From: Echria macrotheca
Taxonomy: Eukaryota > Ascomycota > Sordariomycetes > Sordariales > Schizotheciaceae
Reading direction: 5' to 3'
DNA length: 64,000 nucleotides
NCBI GenBank assembly: GCA_030411725.1
Contig: MU839827.1
Coordinates: forward strand, 4,409,027-4,473,026
The notes under the pieces were generated by a model. That model made no database searches. It saw only the letters and a list, made by a program, of their open reading frames with translations, and was not told the origin of the DNA. Each line of letters opens with the position of its first letter. Within the stretch, counting starts at the first letter, position 1. The translations under genes were made by a program, and so were the position numbers. Shown piece after piece: positions 1 to 10,148 of the stretch.

Positions 1-1725
1 CGCCTCGGCCAAACGAGACAATAGCGGCTCATCCCGGGATAGTATGCCCTCGATGTGTTTCAGCGTGCCATCCAAAAATCTAAGGCAGTTGGAGAGCTCC
101 TCCACCCACGCAAGCGTTCCCAGCACGCGTATCTGCCTCAAGAGTTTAGGCACACGGACTCCAAGCGGAACGCCGAAGTGCACTGCGTCCCGAGCTCGGA
201 AGGGACGGAGCCATGTTGCCCATGCTATGTTGAGCAGGTACCGAATCTTCCTGCTGAACTCGATGCTGTGTCGGCTTGACATAAAGAGCATGATTGTTGT
301 TGCCTCTAGATTGCGTAAGAAGCCATCGACCAGAATATTGACCGCCACCGGATGCCTGTTTCCGATAAACGAATTGAGAAGTCGGTGGATATACCATGGG
401 CGAATTCTGACTCCGTCTTTGACGCAGCCGATGAAAAACTTGGCCGCATCCTTCAGCATTCCGAGATCGAGAAGTCCTTGGAGAATGACTTCGCATGTGT
501 GTCTAGTAAGCCAGACAGATTCTAGAACATGAATCCTGTTCTTAACGGTGTGGGCTTTCCTCTTCCACTGTCGCAGCAAACGTGAGTACACCACTTCGCC
601 GACCGTCCTTCTTCGCAGGCGGAGACCCCGAGAGTCATAGGCTGTCATGCGCCGGAGAATACCCTGAAACCCAGCGATATCTCCCTTCAGCCGGTAATGG
701 TGTAAAAGACAGAGAACCGTTACGCTGGTGGGTCGCAGCTGGCTGCGGTGCAGGAACACGTCTGCAACGACGTCTGCGAGCTCATGCTCACCGACCTCGG
801 TAAATCCCAGAAGAAGGGCGTTGATATTCCTGATCCCTGGCGGAACCTTCGACACAAGAATATTGTAACAGATCTTGGCTACCAGTTTATCCTTCCGAAG
901 AGGATCCCAGTTGGCAAAGATCTGGCTGTTTACTTGGTTAAACTGAAAACGAGCGGCGGTCGTTTCATGGGGGTTTGTCCTGGGATGGACATAGCGGGGG
1001 TATCCATCGGAGCGAACCATTCGAATCATATTGAAAGCTGAGTCCAAGGCCGTGGCTGGACGTCGTATCTCTATTGGCATGGTCGAATACGCAGTAAAGA
1101 GGAGTTCATCAACCAGTTCGCTGAACATCCATGCCATTTTCTCGAAATGCGTCGGGGTCCGGGGCTCCCGCTCCAAAATAACACGCCTTTCGTCGACAGC
1201 CGCTATGGCGCGGGTGTGCGTCAGACCCAAAAACCTGTCGCCCTCATACCAGGGCGACTCGCCCTCGTTTCGCGGTCGGCCGCGCATAGCTTGCCGGGCC
1301 CAGAGCAGCTGCTGTCCGTACTCGACATATGATGGCTTGTGTCGGCAGATCAATCTCAGCACCTGTCTGCGCGTCCCATGCCGATTGGGAACCCCGGGCG
1401 GAGGGTCGGGATACTGAGGCGCGGCTCTGATAACGCTGGCGATGTCGTAGGCGGCCGATTGCTCCATGAGGATGGCGAGCTGCTTGTTGGCCTGTATAAG
1501 CTCCCAATCCACTTTGTGACGCCTCTTTTTCTTCTGGCCGGCGTCTATGACCGCGGCAGCCGCCATGATGCCGGTATAGCAAGCTGTAAAGACATCGCTT
1601 CCACCCACTCTTCGCCGTCCGGGCCAGCTTCTCGTCGCGAAGCGGGCGACTGCCGCGGATATCGGTTTCCATGGCGGGGATTGGCAGTTTCGAAGGTTTC
1701 CGGTCCCGAACCGGACGGCCTGCAT
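1..1725 (-). CDS. PPR-like mitochondrial protein, C-terminus cut by the window edge
   Basis: One minus-strand frame stays open from a stop near 1950 to base 1 and runs off the window, giving at least 575 residues. I chose the ATG at 1725 (A at -3). Its product begins with an Arg/Ala-rich, acid-poor stretch (MQAVRFGTGNLRNCQ..., then SAAVARFATRSWPGRRR), typical of a mitochondrial presequence. An in-frame ATG at 1938 would add 71 residues that look less like a leader. The body is made of helical segments around NINALLLGFTEVGEHELADV, SVTVLCLLHHYRLKGDIAGF and HPVAVNILVDGFLRNL, resembling degenerate fungal pentatricopeptide repeats. PPR proteins of this kind usually act in organellar RNA processing or translation, but the target cannot be read from sequence. 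The gene is divergent from the UPF0587 gene. Coding status is strong; the family call is tentative, and other helical-repeat families are possible. Confidence 0.7.
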   Translation of the reverse strand, partial: MQAVRFGTGNLRNCQSPPWKPISAAVARFATRSWPGRRRVGGSDVFTACYTGIMAAAAVIDAGQKKKRRHKVDWELIQANKQLAILMEQSAAYDIASVIRAAPQYPDPPPGVPNRHGTRRQVLRLICRHKPSYVEYGQQLLWARQAMRGRPRNEGESPWYEGDRFLGLTHTRAIAAVDERRVILEREPRTPTHFEKMAWMFSELVDELLFTAYSTMPIEIRRPATALDSAFNMIRMVRSDGYPRYVHPRTNPHETTAARFQFNQVNSQIFANWDPLRKDKLVAKICYNILVSKVPPGIRNINALLLGFTEVGEHELADVVADVFLHRSQLRPTSVTVLCLLHHYRLKGDIAGFQGILRRMTAYDSRGLRLRRRTVGEVVYSRLLRQWKRKAHTVKNRIHVLESVWLTRHTCEVILQGLLDLGMLKDAAKFFIGCVKDGVRIRPWYIHRLLNSFIGNRHPVAVNILVDGFLRNLEATTIMLFMSSRHSIEFSRKIRYLLNIAWATWLRPFRARDAVHFGVPLGVRVPKLLRQIRVLGTLAWVEELSNCLRFLDGTLKHIEGILSRDEPLLSRLAEA

Positions 1726-2077
1726 TGTCGCGGCATGTCGCCCTGGCGAGCTTGTGTGTTGACTTCGGTGGGCTGATGTCGATTGAAGTTTGCGATTGAT
1801 CAATAATTTCCAGCAACCTGAGCTTTCTGAGGTCTGTGCTTGCCCGAGCACATGTCGGGGGTATTGCGCTATCGAGAGATAGTTCAGGTCCCCTGCCTGC
1901 CATCTGAGTGGGGCGAACCACCTTTGCTGCCCCTCCATCGGTCGAGCTCAGCATCAGGTCTTGCTTTCAACTCAGTGCTTCAGACAGCCACTCGAAGCAA
2001 AGCTCTGCTTAAGCCAGTAACTACATCACAAAACAAAACACGTACCCCGAGCATTCGGCCAGCCACATCGTTTCGAA
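1726..2077. promoter_or_regulatory. divergent intergenic region, PPR-like gene / UPF0587 gene
   Basis: These 352 bases separate two divergent start codons and must hold both promoters unless the upstream ATG at 1938 is used. I saw no clear TATA box and no further gene. Confidence 0.5.
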
Positions 2078-2766
2078 ATGTATGCTCTCACCCTCACAGC
2101 CGATTTGGCGGGGTAAGTAAGCTCCCTGTCCAGCAGTCTCTGGACTAACAAGCTCCCAGAGTCACCAATCTCCGCCCAGACGACACGGAAGCCAGCCCAT
2201 TCTTGTATTTCTTCCAAGTCCAGTGCACCTCTTGTCGAGAGACACACCCGAACTATGTTACTGTCAACCGGTTTGTGAGAGCCCCGGAGGAATGAAGCCA
2301 GACTGTGGTGCTGGGGGCTGACAATCCATAAGGACATGAACGAGATGAGTGGGAGTCGTGGTGAGGCCAATTTTGTCTTCAAGTGCAGGAATTGCAAGGC
2401 AGGTTTTGAATGGATGGCCCATCTTGACACTATCTGACGATTGATCAGAGGGAATCCTCAGCCAGCATCAAATCTGCCCCCACGCCCTATGAGCAAACCG
2501 AGCCAGCGAAGCCGCAAAAGATGCTGGAGATTGAATGCCGCGGTATCGAGTTTACCAAATTCAGTCCAGAGGTATGTTTTAATTGGCATATGTGATTAAA
2601 CATATCCGCTCACGCGCCTCAGGGGGAGTGGCTCGTCGACGGCGCTGAAACTAATACCAAGTTCACCGGCATCGACTTGACCGAGGGCGAGTGGTTCGAA
2701 TACGATGAGAAAGCGGGCGACGAAGTGAGCATCACAAATCTGAAATGGGAGATCAATCGGGCCTAA
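2078..2766 (+). CDS. UPF0587 (DUF866) zinc-binding family protein, five exons
   Basis: Exons 2078-2112, 2160-2274, 2333-2398, 2449-2571 and 2623-2766 join in frame to 160 residues, the usual length for the UPF0587/C1orf123-like family. The start MYALTLTADLAG matches the family N-terminus. Two CxxC pairs, C34/C37 (CTSC) and C68/C71 (CRNC), would bind one zinc ion. RESSASIK follows the second pair, and the C-terminal half carries the conserved acidic and tryptophan pattern GEWLVDG...IDLTEGEWFEYDEK. Family members are small conserved eukaryotic proteins whose biochemical role is poorly defined. Intron 3 (2399-2448) starts with GC rather than GT, and the nearest GT would shift the frame. The gene lies 184 bp upstream of the RNase MRP/P-type gene in the same direction. 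Exon joins are my own prediction, supported by the family fit. Confidence 0.9.
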
Positions 2767-2950
2767 GAGGAGGCGTTTGGAGGCTCCCTAGCTGTCGACT
2801 TGGGTAGAAGCCTTGACAATGATGTTACCCCTTAGTTGCATAATTATAGCGGTTAGTGTCCCCTGCCGCGCTAAATTCCGAGCTGTCCCGCCAAGCCAGC
2901 CCTCCAACAAACATTCTCCCAGCAACGAAAACTGCCCTCTTGATATCACC

Positions 2951-3523
2951 ATGGCTTCCGACGAACTGCCGGCAACTTTGAAATTCCTTACGGATGCCGG
3001 ACACTTATTGGCTACGAGCTCTCCGGAGACGTCGGCTTTTATCCTCAGGCACCGCGATGAGTTGATCTTGGAGCGTGAGCTAACCCAACCAGAGACTCAA
3101 AAACAGCATGTCTGCACCTGCTGTGGACACATCATGATCCTCGGCCGCGGTAGTAGCATGTCCCTGAAGAAGGAAAAGAAGGTCAAAACCAAGGATCGTA
3201 AAATCGCCAAACCCCGCTGCGGACCGACAAAGACCATCAGCTGTGGCCATTGTGGAAAGGTGACTGAGGTCCAACTTCCACCTCCGGCACCTATCTCGAG
3301 ACGCCAAACGAAGATGAATGCTTCGGCTACGTCTGCCGCGAAAACCGCCCCCACGGCAGCAGCGCCCAAGGAAACGCCGCAGAAACCAAACGCGAATGCA
3401 AGCAGCAAGAAGCGGGCCAAATCCAGAAAGGCTGGCCTTCAGGCACTACTGGACCAGTCCAAGGGGGCAAAACAGTCAGGCCGAGGCCTTGGTTTAAGCC
3501 TGACAGATTTCATGCAGAGATGA
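2951..3523 (+). CDS. SNM1: RNase MRP/P subunit of the Rpr2/Rpp21/Snm1 family
   Basis: This is an intronless 190-residue protein. The start at 2951 sits in a strong context (CACCATGG); an in-frame TTG at 2813 is not a credible start. The N-terminal half is helical (LKFLTDAGHLL, SAFILRHRDELILEREL). A zinc-ribbon half-site C55/C58 (CTCCGH) and a second pair, CGHCGK, follow, separated by a basic stretch. That layout is the Rpr2/Rpp21/Snm1 domain, which helps bind the RNA of RNase P or RNase MRP. The Ala/Lys-rich tail ends in GLQALLDQSKG and LSLTDFMQR. I favour the MRP-specific Snm1 over Rpr2, but sequence reading alone does not settle it. The gene lies between UPF0587 and ZPR1, all on the plus strand. 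Confidence 0.78.
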   Translation: MASDELPATLKFLTDAGHLLATSSPETSAFILRHRDELILERELTQPETQKQHVCTCCGHIMILGRGSSMSLKKEKKVKTKDRKIAKPRCGPTKTISCGHCGKVTEVQLPPPAPISRRQTKMNASATSAAKTAPTAAAPKETPQKPNANASSKKRAKSRKAGLQALLDQSKGAKQSGRGLGLSLTDFMQR

Positions 3524-3717
3524 CTCAACCGGGGGAGCACGGCGAGCAGTCACGAAGCTTCGGGAAGCTTGCGGCGCAGAGCCTGCACGCACAGTGACAT
3601 AAGTAAGCTGCGCGACACCCCACCACCGACAGCTGCCCCTCTATTCGCACGATTACCCCTCCAAAATTTTCCACCGTGGTTCACATATTCAAGAGACCAA
3701 AACACAAGATCGAAAAC

Positions 3718-5168
3718 ATGTCTGACGAGTTCAAGCCCATCGGCGAGAAGGTCGACAAGGTTGCGCCGGTCGAGGCAACCGAGAATGGCGCTGCCGTTGA
3801 GGACGACAGCAGGGCTGTCGAGGAGATCGAGTCTCTGTGCATGAACTGCCATGAAAATGTAAGTCACTCCGGCGCATTGCGTCGCGGACATTCTAACCCG
3901 TGTAGGGAACAACGCGCATGCTTCTGACCATGATTCCGTACTTCCGCGAGGTCATCATCATGTCATTCTCGTGTCCACACTGCGGCCTCCAGAACAACGA
4001 GGTGCAGGCTGCCGGGACGTTCCAGCTCAAAGGCGCCCGCTACGAACTTCGACTCACGGATATGGCCGACTTTGAGCGACAGGTCGTCAAGTCTGATACC
4101 GCCGTCGTTAAGTTTATCGAACTCGATGTCGAAGTCCCAGCCGGTCGGGGGCAGCTCACCAACGTTGAGGGGCTGCTGAGCACCATCATTGACGATCTTG
4201 CGACAGGGCAGGACGAGCGCAAGGAAACACAGCCCGAAGTGTACGCCAAGATTGAAGAGATCATTGCCAAGGGCAGAAAGATGCTCGCCGGGGAGGCTTT
4301 TCCTTTCCGTGTGTCGCTCGACGACCCCGCAGGGAACTCTTTTATCACGCCGGACATGCGAGATGGTGTGGGCAAGTGGGAGAAGCGGGAATATCTTCGG
4401 ACACCGGAACAGAACGAGGCGCTGGGTCTGACGGATACGGTCAAAGACGGACTCGACGACAAGGACGAGCTCATACCCGACCAAGTCTACCAGTTCCCGG
4501 CTTCGTGTCCAGGCTGCATGCATCCGTGCACAACCAACATGAAGATGGTGGATATCCCACATTTCCGCCAAGTGGTGATTATGAACACGAGTTGCGACGA
4601 CTGCGGCTACAAGTCCAACGACGTCAAGACGGGTGGCGAGATCCCCGAGAAAGGGAAGAAGGTGACGCTGCACGTTTCGAAGCCCGAAGATCTGGCCCGC
4701 GATATCCTAAAGAGCGAGAGCTGCGAGCTCGAATGTCCAGAGCTGAAGTTGTCGGTGAACCCGGGCACGCTGGGCGGGCGGTTTACGACTGTTGAGGGTA
4801 TTTTGACCCAAGTCCGCGAGGATTTACACAACCAAATCTTCCAGACGGGCGATGCCGGGTCCGGAGGCGACTCGTTGAGCAGCCAGGAGAAGGGGCGGTG
4901 GAGTGATTTCTTTGCCGGGCTGGACGCGGCCATCAAGGGCGAGAGGGAGTTTACGATGATTCTGACGGACCCGCTGGCGTCTAGTTATGTGCAGAGTATG
5001 GCTGATGATCCGAGCCAGCCGGATGATCAGATGACGGTGGAGGAGTACGAGCGGACGGAGCAGGAGGAGGAGGATCTGGGGCTGAGGGACATGAAGACGG
5101 AGGGGTATGAGGCCGATGCGCAGGATGCGCCGGGTGCGCCGGGTGCGCCGGGTGCGCCGGGGAGTTAG
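3718..5168 (+). CDS. ZPR1: zinc finger protein ZPR1
   Basis: Exons 3718-3858 and 3906-5168 join in phase 0 to 467 residues. The protein has the tandem ZPR1 architecture. The first zinc finger is C41xxC44...C70xxC73 (CMNC...CPHCG), followed by a beta-rich domain. The second is C248xxC251...C277xxC280 (CPGC...CDDCG), followed by a second such domain. Each finger is followed by the same signature (PYFREVIIM and PHFRQVVIM). In yeast and animals ZPR1 binds eEF1A and supports its folding, and it moves between cytoplasm and nucleus. The C-terminus ends in a short GAP tripeptide repeat (coding DNA about 5128-5161) after an acidic stretch, outside the conserved core. The 47-nt intron falls directly after the first Cys pair. 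A GTG-initiated extension at 3676 was rejected. Confidence 0.95.
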
Positions 5169-5905
5169 TGTCTGTATTTGAAGTTATAGAATTGTTTCCG
5201 ATGTCACTTATGTGCTGGATTTGTGATCAGGCGTATCTCTGGAGGTATTTGCACCTAGGGTGAGTCATCTATAGATTACAGGTTATCTCTTATGCCCCTA
5301 CCGACGCAGGGTTAGCATTAGAAACCGGTTGGGGGTTTGGATAACAAGTTAAGAACATTAGTGTCCCTAGATATGACTCTCACCTTGAAGCGACAAACCT
5401 AAGTCAAAGACCAGCACAAAAGACCAGCACAGTGAGGAAGGGACCTGATAGGGGGTCACCCCGGTTTTGCGTAACCCCCCCCCCCCCCTTCTTCTCCAAC
5501 CCCCTATGCCACCTTTCCGCCGGATCTACACCGAATTCCATACCAATGAAGTATTTCTGGTTATAATGACCACCTCTCACGACTATATCACCACCTTGTA
5601 AGCCTGCACACTTTTGAGAAGGATCTATTCCGTACCTACTTACCTACCCAGAGCCAGGAAATTTACCTAGACTCGTCCTCAGGGGCATGGGACAGTATCA
5701 GATCCAGTTCCCGCATAAAAAATGCAAAGCATAAAGCATGAAGCTAATCCAGTAGCTATATTCTTCCACATCCAAATCATTGCTAACGTGAACGTTACTT
5801 GCATAGGTATATACAAAATAAAATCTATATTTACAGTTCCAAAATGCAGTTTTCCTGTCCTATCCTACCCTATCAAAGGTATCCTTCACACTCCAACATC
5901 ATGAT
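5169..5905. other. convergent intergenic region
   Basis: This stretch lies between the 3' ends of ZPR1 and the wall-protein gene. It holds a run of 14 C at 5475-5488, a duplicated 12-mer (AAGACCAGCACA type) around 5407-5431, and A/T-rich sequence from about 5710. No gene is apparent. Both 3' UTRs must lie here. Confidence 0.6.
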
Positions 5906-6431
5906 CTAGTACAGCCTACGCTTCCCCATAGTCCCAGTCGCAGCAGCAACGGTCGAATTCCCCGAGAGGAACACCGACCCCACGGACGCGGTAGCCGTAG
6001 CCGTAGCCTGGGCGCTCTCGGCGCCCTCGGTGATGGTAACAACCACGTCGGGCGCGCAGGCCGTCTCGCTCTCCTGCACCGCCTCGACGCCCTTGGTGCC
6101 CGTCACCTCGGCGGCCGCGACACGGGTGCTGGTAGCGGAGGCAGCGGCGGCGGTGGTCTTGCCCTTATCCTTGCTACCCTTGTCCTTGCCGTTCCCCTTG
6201 GCCGTGTTCGCAGCCTTGTTATCGGCGACGGTGACGAACACAGTTGATGCGGCAGCGGAGACGGTAATTGTCTGGGCCGCGACGGTGACGGTCTCTTTCT
6301 GGGTCTCGGTGACGGTCACGGCGAAGTTGACGCAGTCGCCTGCGTTGTTGACGGGCGCCGAGGGTTGCTGGTTGCCTGCTCCCGAATCGGATCCGGAACC
6401 GGAACCAGAGCCGGAGCCGGAGCCAGAGCCG

Positions 6432-6463
<32 letters not shown>

Positions 6464-7342
6464 ACCAGAGCCGGAGCCGGAGCCGGCGTTCTTGGCCGGC
6501 ACCGTCACAACCGCCGTCGCGCCATCCTTGACGGTAACAGTCCGGGTGCCGGTGGAGGTGGTCACCTGCGTAACGGTGGAATCAACACTCGGCGCAGCAG
6601 CGGCAGGATGCGTCATGGTGGTAGTAACGACATGAACAACGGTCGACTGGAAAGTTGACAGGATCGAGGTGGTCACCACGCGCGCGGGGATGCCGCCTAC
6701 GCCGCCACCGCCTCCGAGGGTGATGGTCACGGCCTTGGTCTGTGTGACGACCGCGACGGACGTCTCTGTCACCTTGACCGTCTCGACGACGTGGGCAGTC
6801 TTGGTCACGGTCAGGGTGGGGAAAGAGTCCAAGGGCTTGGTGCTGGCGTCGTTGATTACGCTTCGGGAGATGGAGGCGACTTCCGTCACGGGGCAGACGG
6901 TTTCCGTGAGGACGATGGTGTCTGTCACCAAGACGGTGGAGAGTGCGTCAGCCGGGAGGCCCGTCAGGTCCTCGGCGCGGGTCGGGCAGTTTGTGATGGT
7001 TGGCGCACAGGAGGTGACGGTCCTTACCGCGGTCGTGAGGACGGTTAGGGTCGTGAGACGGCCGGCGGCGGCCGTGGTGGCATTGGGGGAGACGACCAAG
7101 GTGTTGTTGGAGAGGCCGGTTGTTTCGGGGAGCACCGAGGTGGTGGTATCCGAGGAAGAAGAGGCGGCAGCGCCGGTGCCGCTGACGACGGCTTCGGCTA
7201 CCGGGAGGGTGGCTGATGGCTCGGCCGAGGTGGTCTCTACCAGGGCAGTCCCGTTTTGACGGCGGAACTGCATGTGGCGGGGGTGGGAGTAGGCGGTTGT
7301 GAGGGCGGCGAAGAGGCCGAGGGTGAGGGTCGAGGTCTTCAT
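5906..7342 (-). CDS. secreted Ser/Thr/Val-rich cell-wall-type protein with Gly-Ser tract
   Basis: This is an intronless 478-residue frame with an ATG at 7342. A signal peptide is clear (MKTSTLTLGLFAALTTAYS), followed by a basic segment containing RR that could be a processing site. The remainder is very rich in Thr, Val, Ser and Ala with repeated TVTxT and TETVTV blocks, such as FAVTVTETQKETVTVAAQTI; these would be heavily O-glycosylated. Residues about 287-318 are an uninterrupted Gly-Ser dipeptide tract. There are few cysteines. The C-terminus (GTMGKRRLY) is basic rather than hydrophobic, so a GPI anchor is not evident. I infer an extracellular or wall-associated structural protein. I do not recognise an enzyme domain, and the exact family is unknown. 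Confidence 0.75.
6388..6484 (-). repeat. coding hexanucleotide-like repeat (Gly-Ser tract)
   Basis: The plus strand reads as alternating GGAGCC, AGAGCC and GGAACC units. On the coding strand this gives (Gly-Ser)n inside the wall protein. The opposite strand stays open through it as a Glu-Pro tract, which explains the spurious plus-strand frame here. Repeats like this are prone to length change. Confidence 0.9.
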
Positions 7343-10148
7343 CTTGAGTTTTGTCTTCTGTTGTTGCTTTGCGTTTGTCTATAAGATGGAAAACAGTGCT
7401 GGAATCGATCCGCGAGGGGGGCTGCCGGCAAACACAGTCGCTGGCGTGGTAAGTGAATGTAGTAGATACAAGAACAGAATCAAGACTGCTACACTGTGGC
7501 AGACTGAACTGGCAGTCAAGCAAAAAGAATGGTGCTTGGCTACACTCAACACACTGGGAACAAAAACGACCAAGAGAATGAAGGCGAAGAGAGAAAATAA
7601 ACAAGAGGTCGACGGACGAAAGACAAGCACGACTCCATCTTTATCATGCCGAATTTCCCTCCCTGGCAAGCAAGACCCAGCCAGCCAAGCAGCACTGCCG
7701 CCGCGCGATCCTCGGGACCCTCCGCCGCATGGTGGTCCCTTAATCAAGCTGAGGAGCGGGCGGGGGCTCGGTGGTGGAGGAGAGAGCCAAGGTTGAGGTT
7801 TCGACGAGATCCAGGAGTTGATCCAGAATCCAGAATCCAGCGCGGGGATTGCTTGTCGACGACAGGGGTCCGACGCAGGAACGTCGCATCTGAGACAGCG
7901 CGGGCAGCCAATGGGATCCCGGGACGGTCCACCGATCTGGTCAAGGGGCAGGTACCGCGGCCAGTGACGATGAGGCTTGCAGGTGGGTCTCGGCAGTGAG
8001 TTGCGATGAGGAGAGCTGAACATTTTGCTCGGGTTCAACTGGTACGAAGAATAACTATCCACTCAACAGCGTCATTGTATTTTGGAAAGCCATGGTTTTT
8101 GGTTGGAATGCATGAACACCGATCAAAAAGACGCACATATGATCCACAGGCTGTGCACCATGATCCGCTGAGGATTTTCTGCGGCCAACCCGGTTCGTCG
8201 ACCTGGATCCCGGGCTGGTCTGAGACGTGATGATCGCCGGGCATTTTTTTCTCTCTCTCGCGTAGACTTTTAAAGCTTCACCACCAGGAACAAACCAGCC
8301 AAGCTCTGTTTTGCTCTATTTTCAGAGGTTACAGCGAGCGAGCGAACAAAACAGCTTGTTTTACCTCACTAAAAAAAATCCCCTAGTTGCAACATCAATC
8401 TATCCGTCGTCAAACGTCCTTGGGCTTGGCGAAGAGGGGTTCTTAAAAAAAAAAACCGACGCTGCGAATAGATCTGAGTCGATCCAAGGAGATCATATCC
8501 TGCATCGCGCCTTCGTCTCTACTTTCTCGCAAAACCCTAGACCTGGAAATTCATGCTGCTGGGATTTTCGACACCCAGAATTAGAGAATTAGACAGGGTG
8601 CCTGTTTGCGTTGCGGTTGTTGCGCTCGACCATGAGGCTTGGAGGGAGCGGCGTGATGCCAACGACAAATCCAGGGGCAACGGTTTCACGAGGCGACCCG
8701 CTCATCAGGTACGAAGTTCCACCACCGTCACATTTCTCGGCAGCACCCGTGATTCGACCATTGTAGTGTAGACCTCCCAGGGCAGCAGCGGCAGCAGCCT
8801 TGTTCTTCGTCTACAAGATTTGCTTCAGGTCATGGTGTAGTTGGTAAGAGAATGAGCTTCAGGATACCCTCGATTGCAACCTTGATGGGTGGAGGGAAGG
8901 ATGATACAGAACAATCGAACGGCTCCCTTCTCGAACCATCTCCCCTCCCCTCCTCGGCAGTCGTAGTTCGGTGTGGAGAGAGGCTCCTCTCGGTGCTCTC
9001 CTCGCAAGGACAGCCTCAGATGTTTGAGAAAGAAAATGAAGGGCTGGGAAATTCCAAGTCAGGCCCTTCGTCCGAGGGGATATCCACCTGCTTGGAAAGC
9101 TTGGATGGGATGAACCATGGACACCGCCACGAGGTTTTGGGAGAGATGGTTGACCTCATTATTTTCCGTCGTTGTTGGTTTCAACGTCCTGTCCGACCGT
9201 CCGTCAGGAAAGGGGCATGAGGTCTTGCCTCGCTAAAGCGCAGAGAGAGAAACAAGAACAACCAAAATATGTTCTCGTCTTTCTGCCAACCGAACCGCTC
9301 GGCGGGCCGTGGTGATCTGTCGATGCATGGGATAATCTCTCTATATTTACCCCGGCGATCAGAAACACGCAGGGACAGGAAGCTGTGTCTGAGCGAAGGA
9401 GCCATGAGCTCAGGCTGTTGTGGTCCCAAGAAGGTGGTGTGTAGTTGACCCTAACCCTGACCCGCTACCTACCGAGGCATACGGCAGGTACGGGAGCCTG
9501 CGGATGTTGGATAGCTGGGCAAGCTAGGATGAAGAGGTTCATCTTTTTATTGTACTGGGTTTTACCATTTTGTCGCTTCCGATATTCCCGTATTCCCGTA
9601 TTCGCGGCTCAACAGTCGCGATGGGACCGAGCGTGCTTCCGCCGGCCGAGAATCCGGTGTTTTGCGGGGCTGGTGAGCGATGAGTGCGGTCATCATCAGT
9701 CCGTAACGGTCGCTAGGTAAGTAGCCTCGGAGAGCCTCACAATCAGAATGGGCACCTGCCCGGATGGGAATCGTTCACGGCGATCAAAAAGCCCGTAAGT
9801 ATGCCCGGTGACGCAGTTTAGGTAGAACCGGATTTTGGTTGGTCGGGTGACAAATCGGCGGTGACAGCCCCCGAGTGACCGGCTGATAACCGGCGGGGTA
9901 CAGGATCGCAGACAAGTACGACGAAGTGTCTCCCATCTTGTTATCAAGTCTTGGTCAAAGCCAGGACAGAAACAAGAAATCTTCTCTTCTGGAGACACAT
10001 TGTTAATATTGTGAATATTTTGTAGATTTTTTTTATCAATGCAATAACAATATACGGAAGTCCGGACGACGCCGAGTGTTTATCGGCCTGTAGATACTCT
10101 CCTCCCCGCCTCACCGACTCAACGGAGCAGCAGCGATAAGCTCGAAAA
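7343..10148. promoter_or_regulatory. 2.8 kb divergent intergenic region, wall protein / GGT
   Basis: I found no credible gene in this stretch. All open frames are short and overlap on both strands without recognisable domains. It contains an A-run near 8444-8455, a CT-rich patch near 8250, a short direct repeat (TATTCCCG units) near 9585-9602 and an A/T-rich stretch at 10000-10040 just upstream of the GGT start. It probably holds two promoters and long 5' leaders. Confidence 0.5.

Noticed and set aside
1244..1954. 236-codon minus frame overlapping the PPR-like gene
   Set aside because: It lies in a different frame from the open reading frame that runs from 1725 to the window edge, and it lacks any helical-repeat pattern.
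3676..3927. Upstream start for ZPR1
   Set aside because: The codon at 3676 is GTG. The ATG at 3718 gives the usual ZPR1 N-terminus, and the frame past 3858 is intron.
5475..5488. C14 run as a sign of an assembly join
   Set aside because: Both sides read as ordinary intergenic DNA. Homopolymer length may be inexact, but there is no sign of a break.
6030..6635. 201-codon plus-strand frame with a Glu-Pro repeat
   Set aside because: It is the antisense reading of the Gly-Ser tract and Thr/Val-rich repeats of the wall-protein gene.
9446..9470. CCCTAACCCTGACCC, telomere-like
   Set aside because: There are fewer than two perfect telomere units and no extended array.
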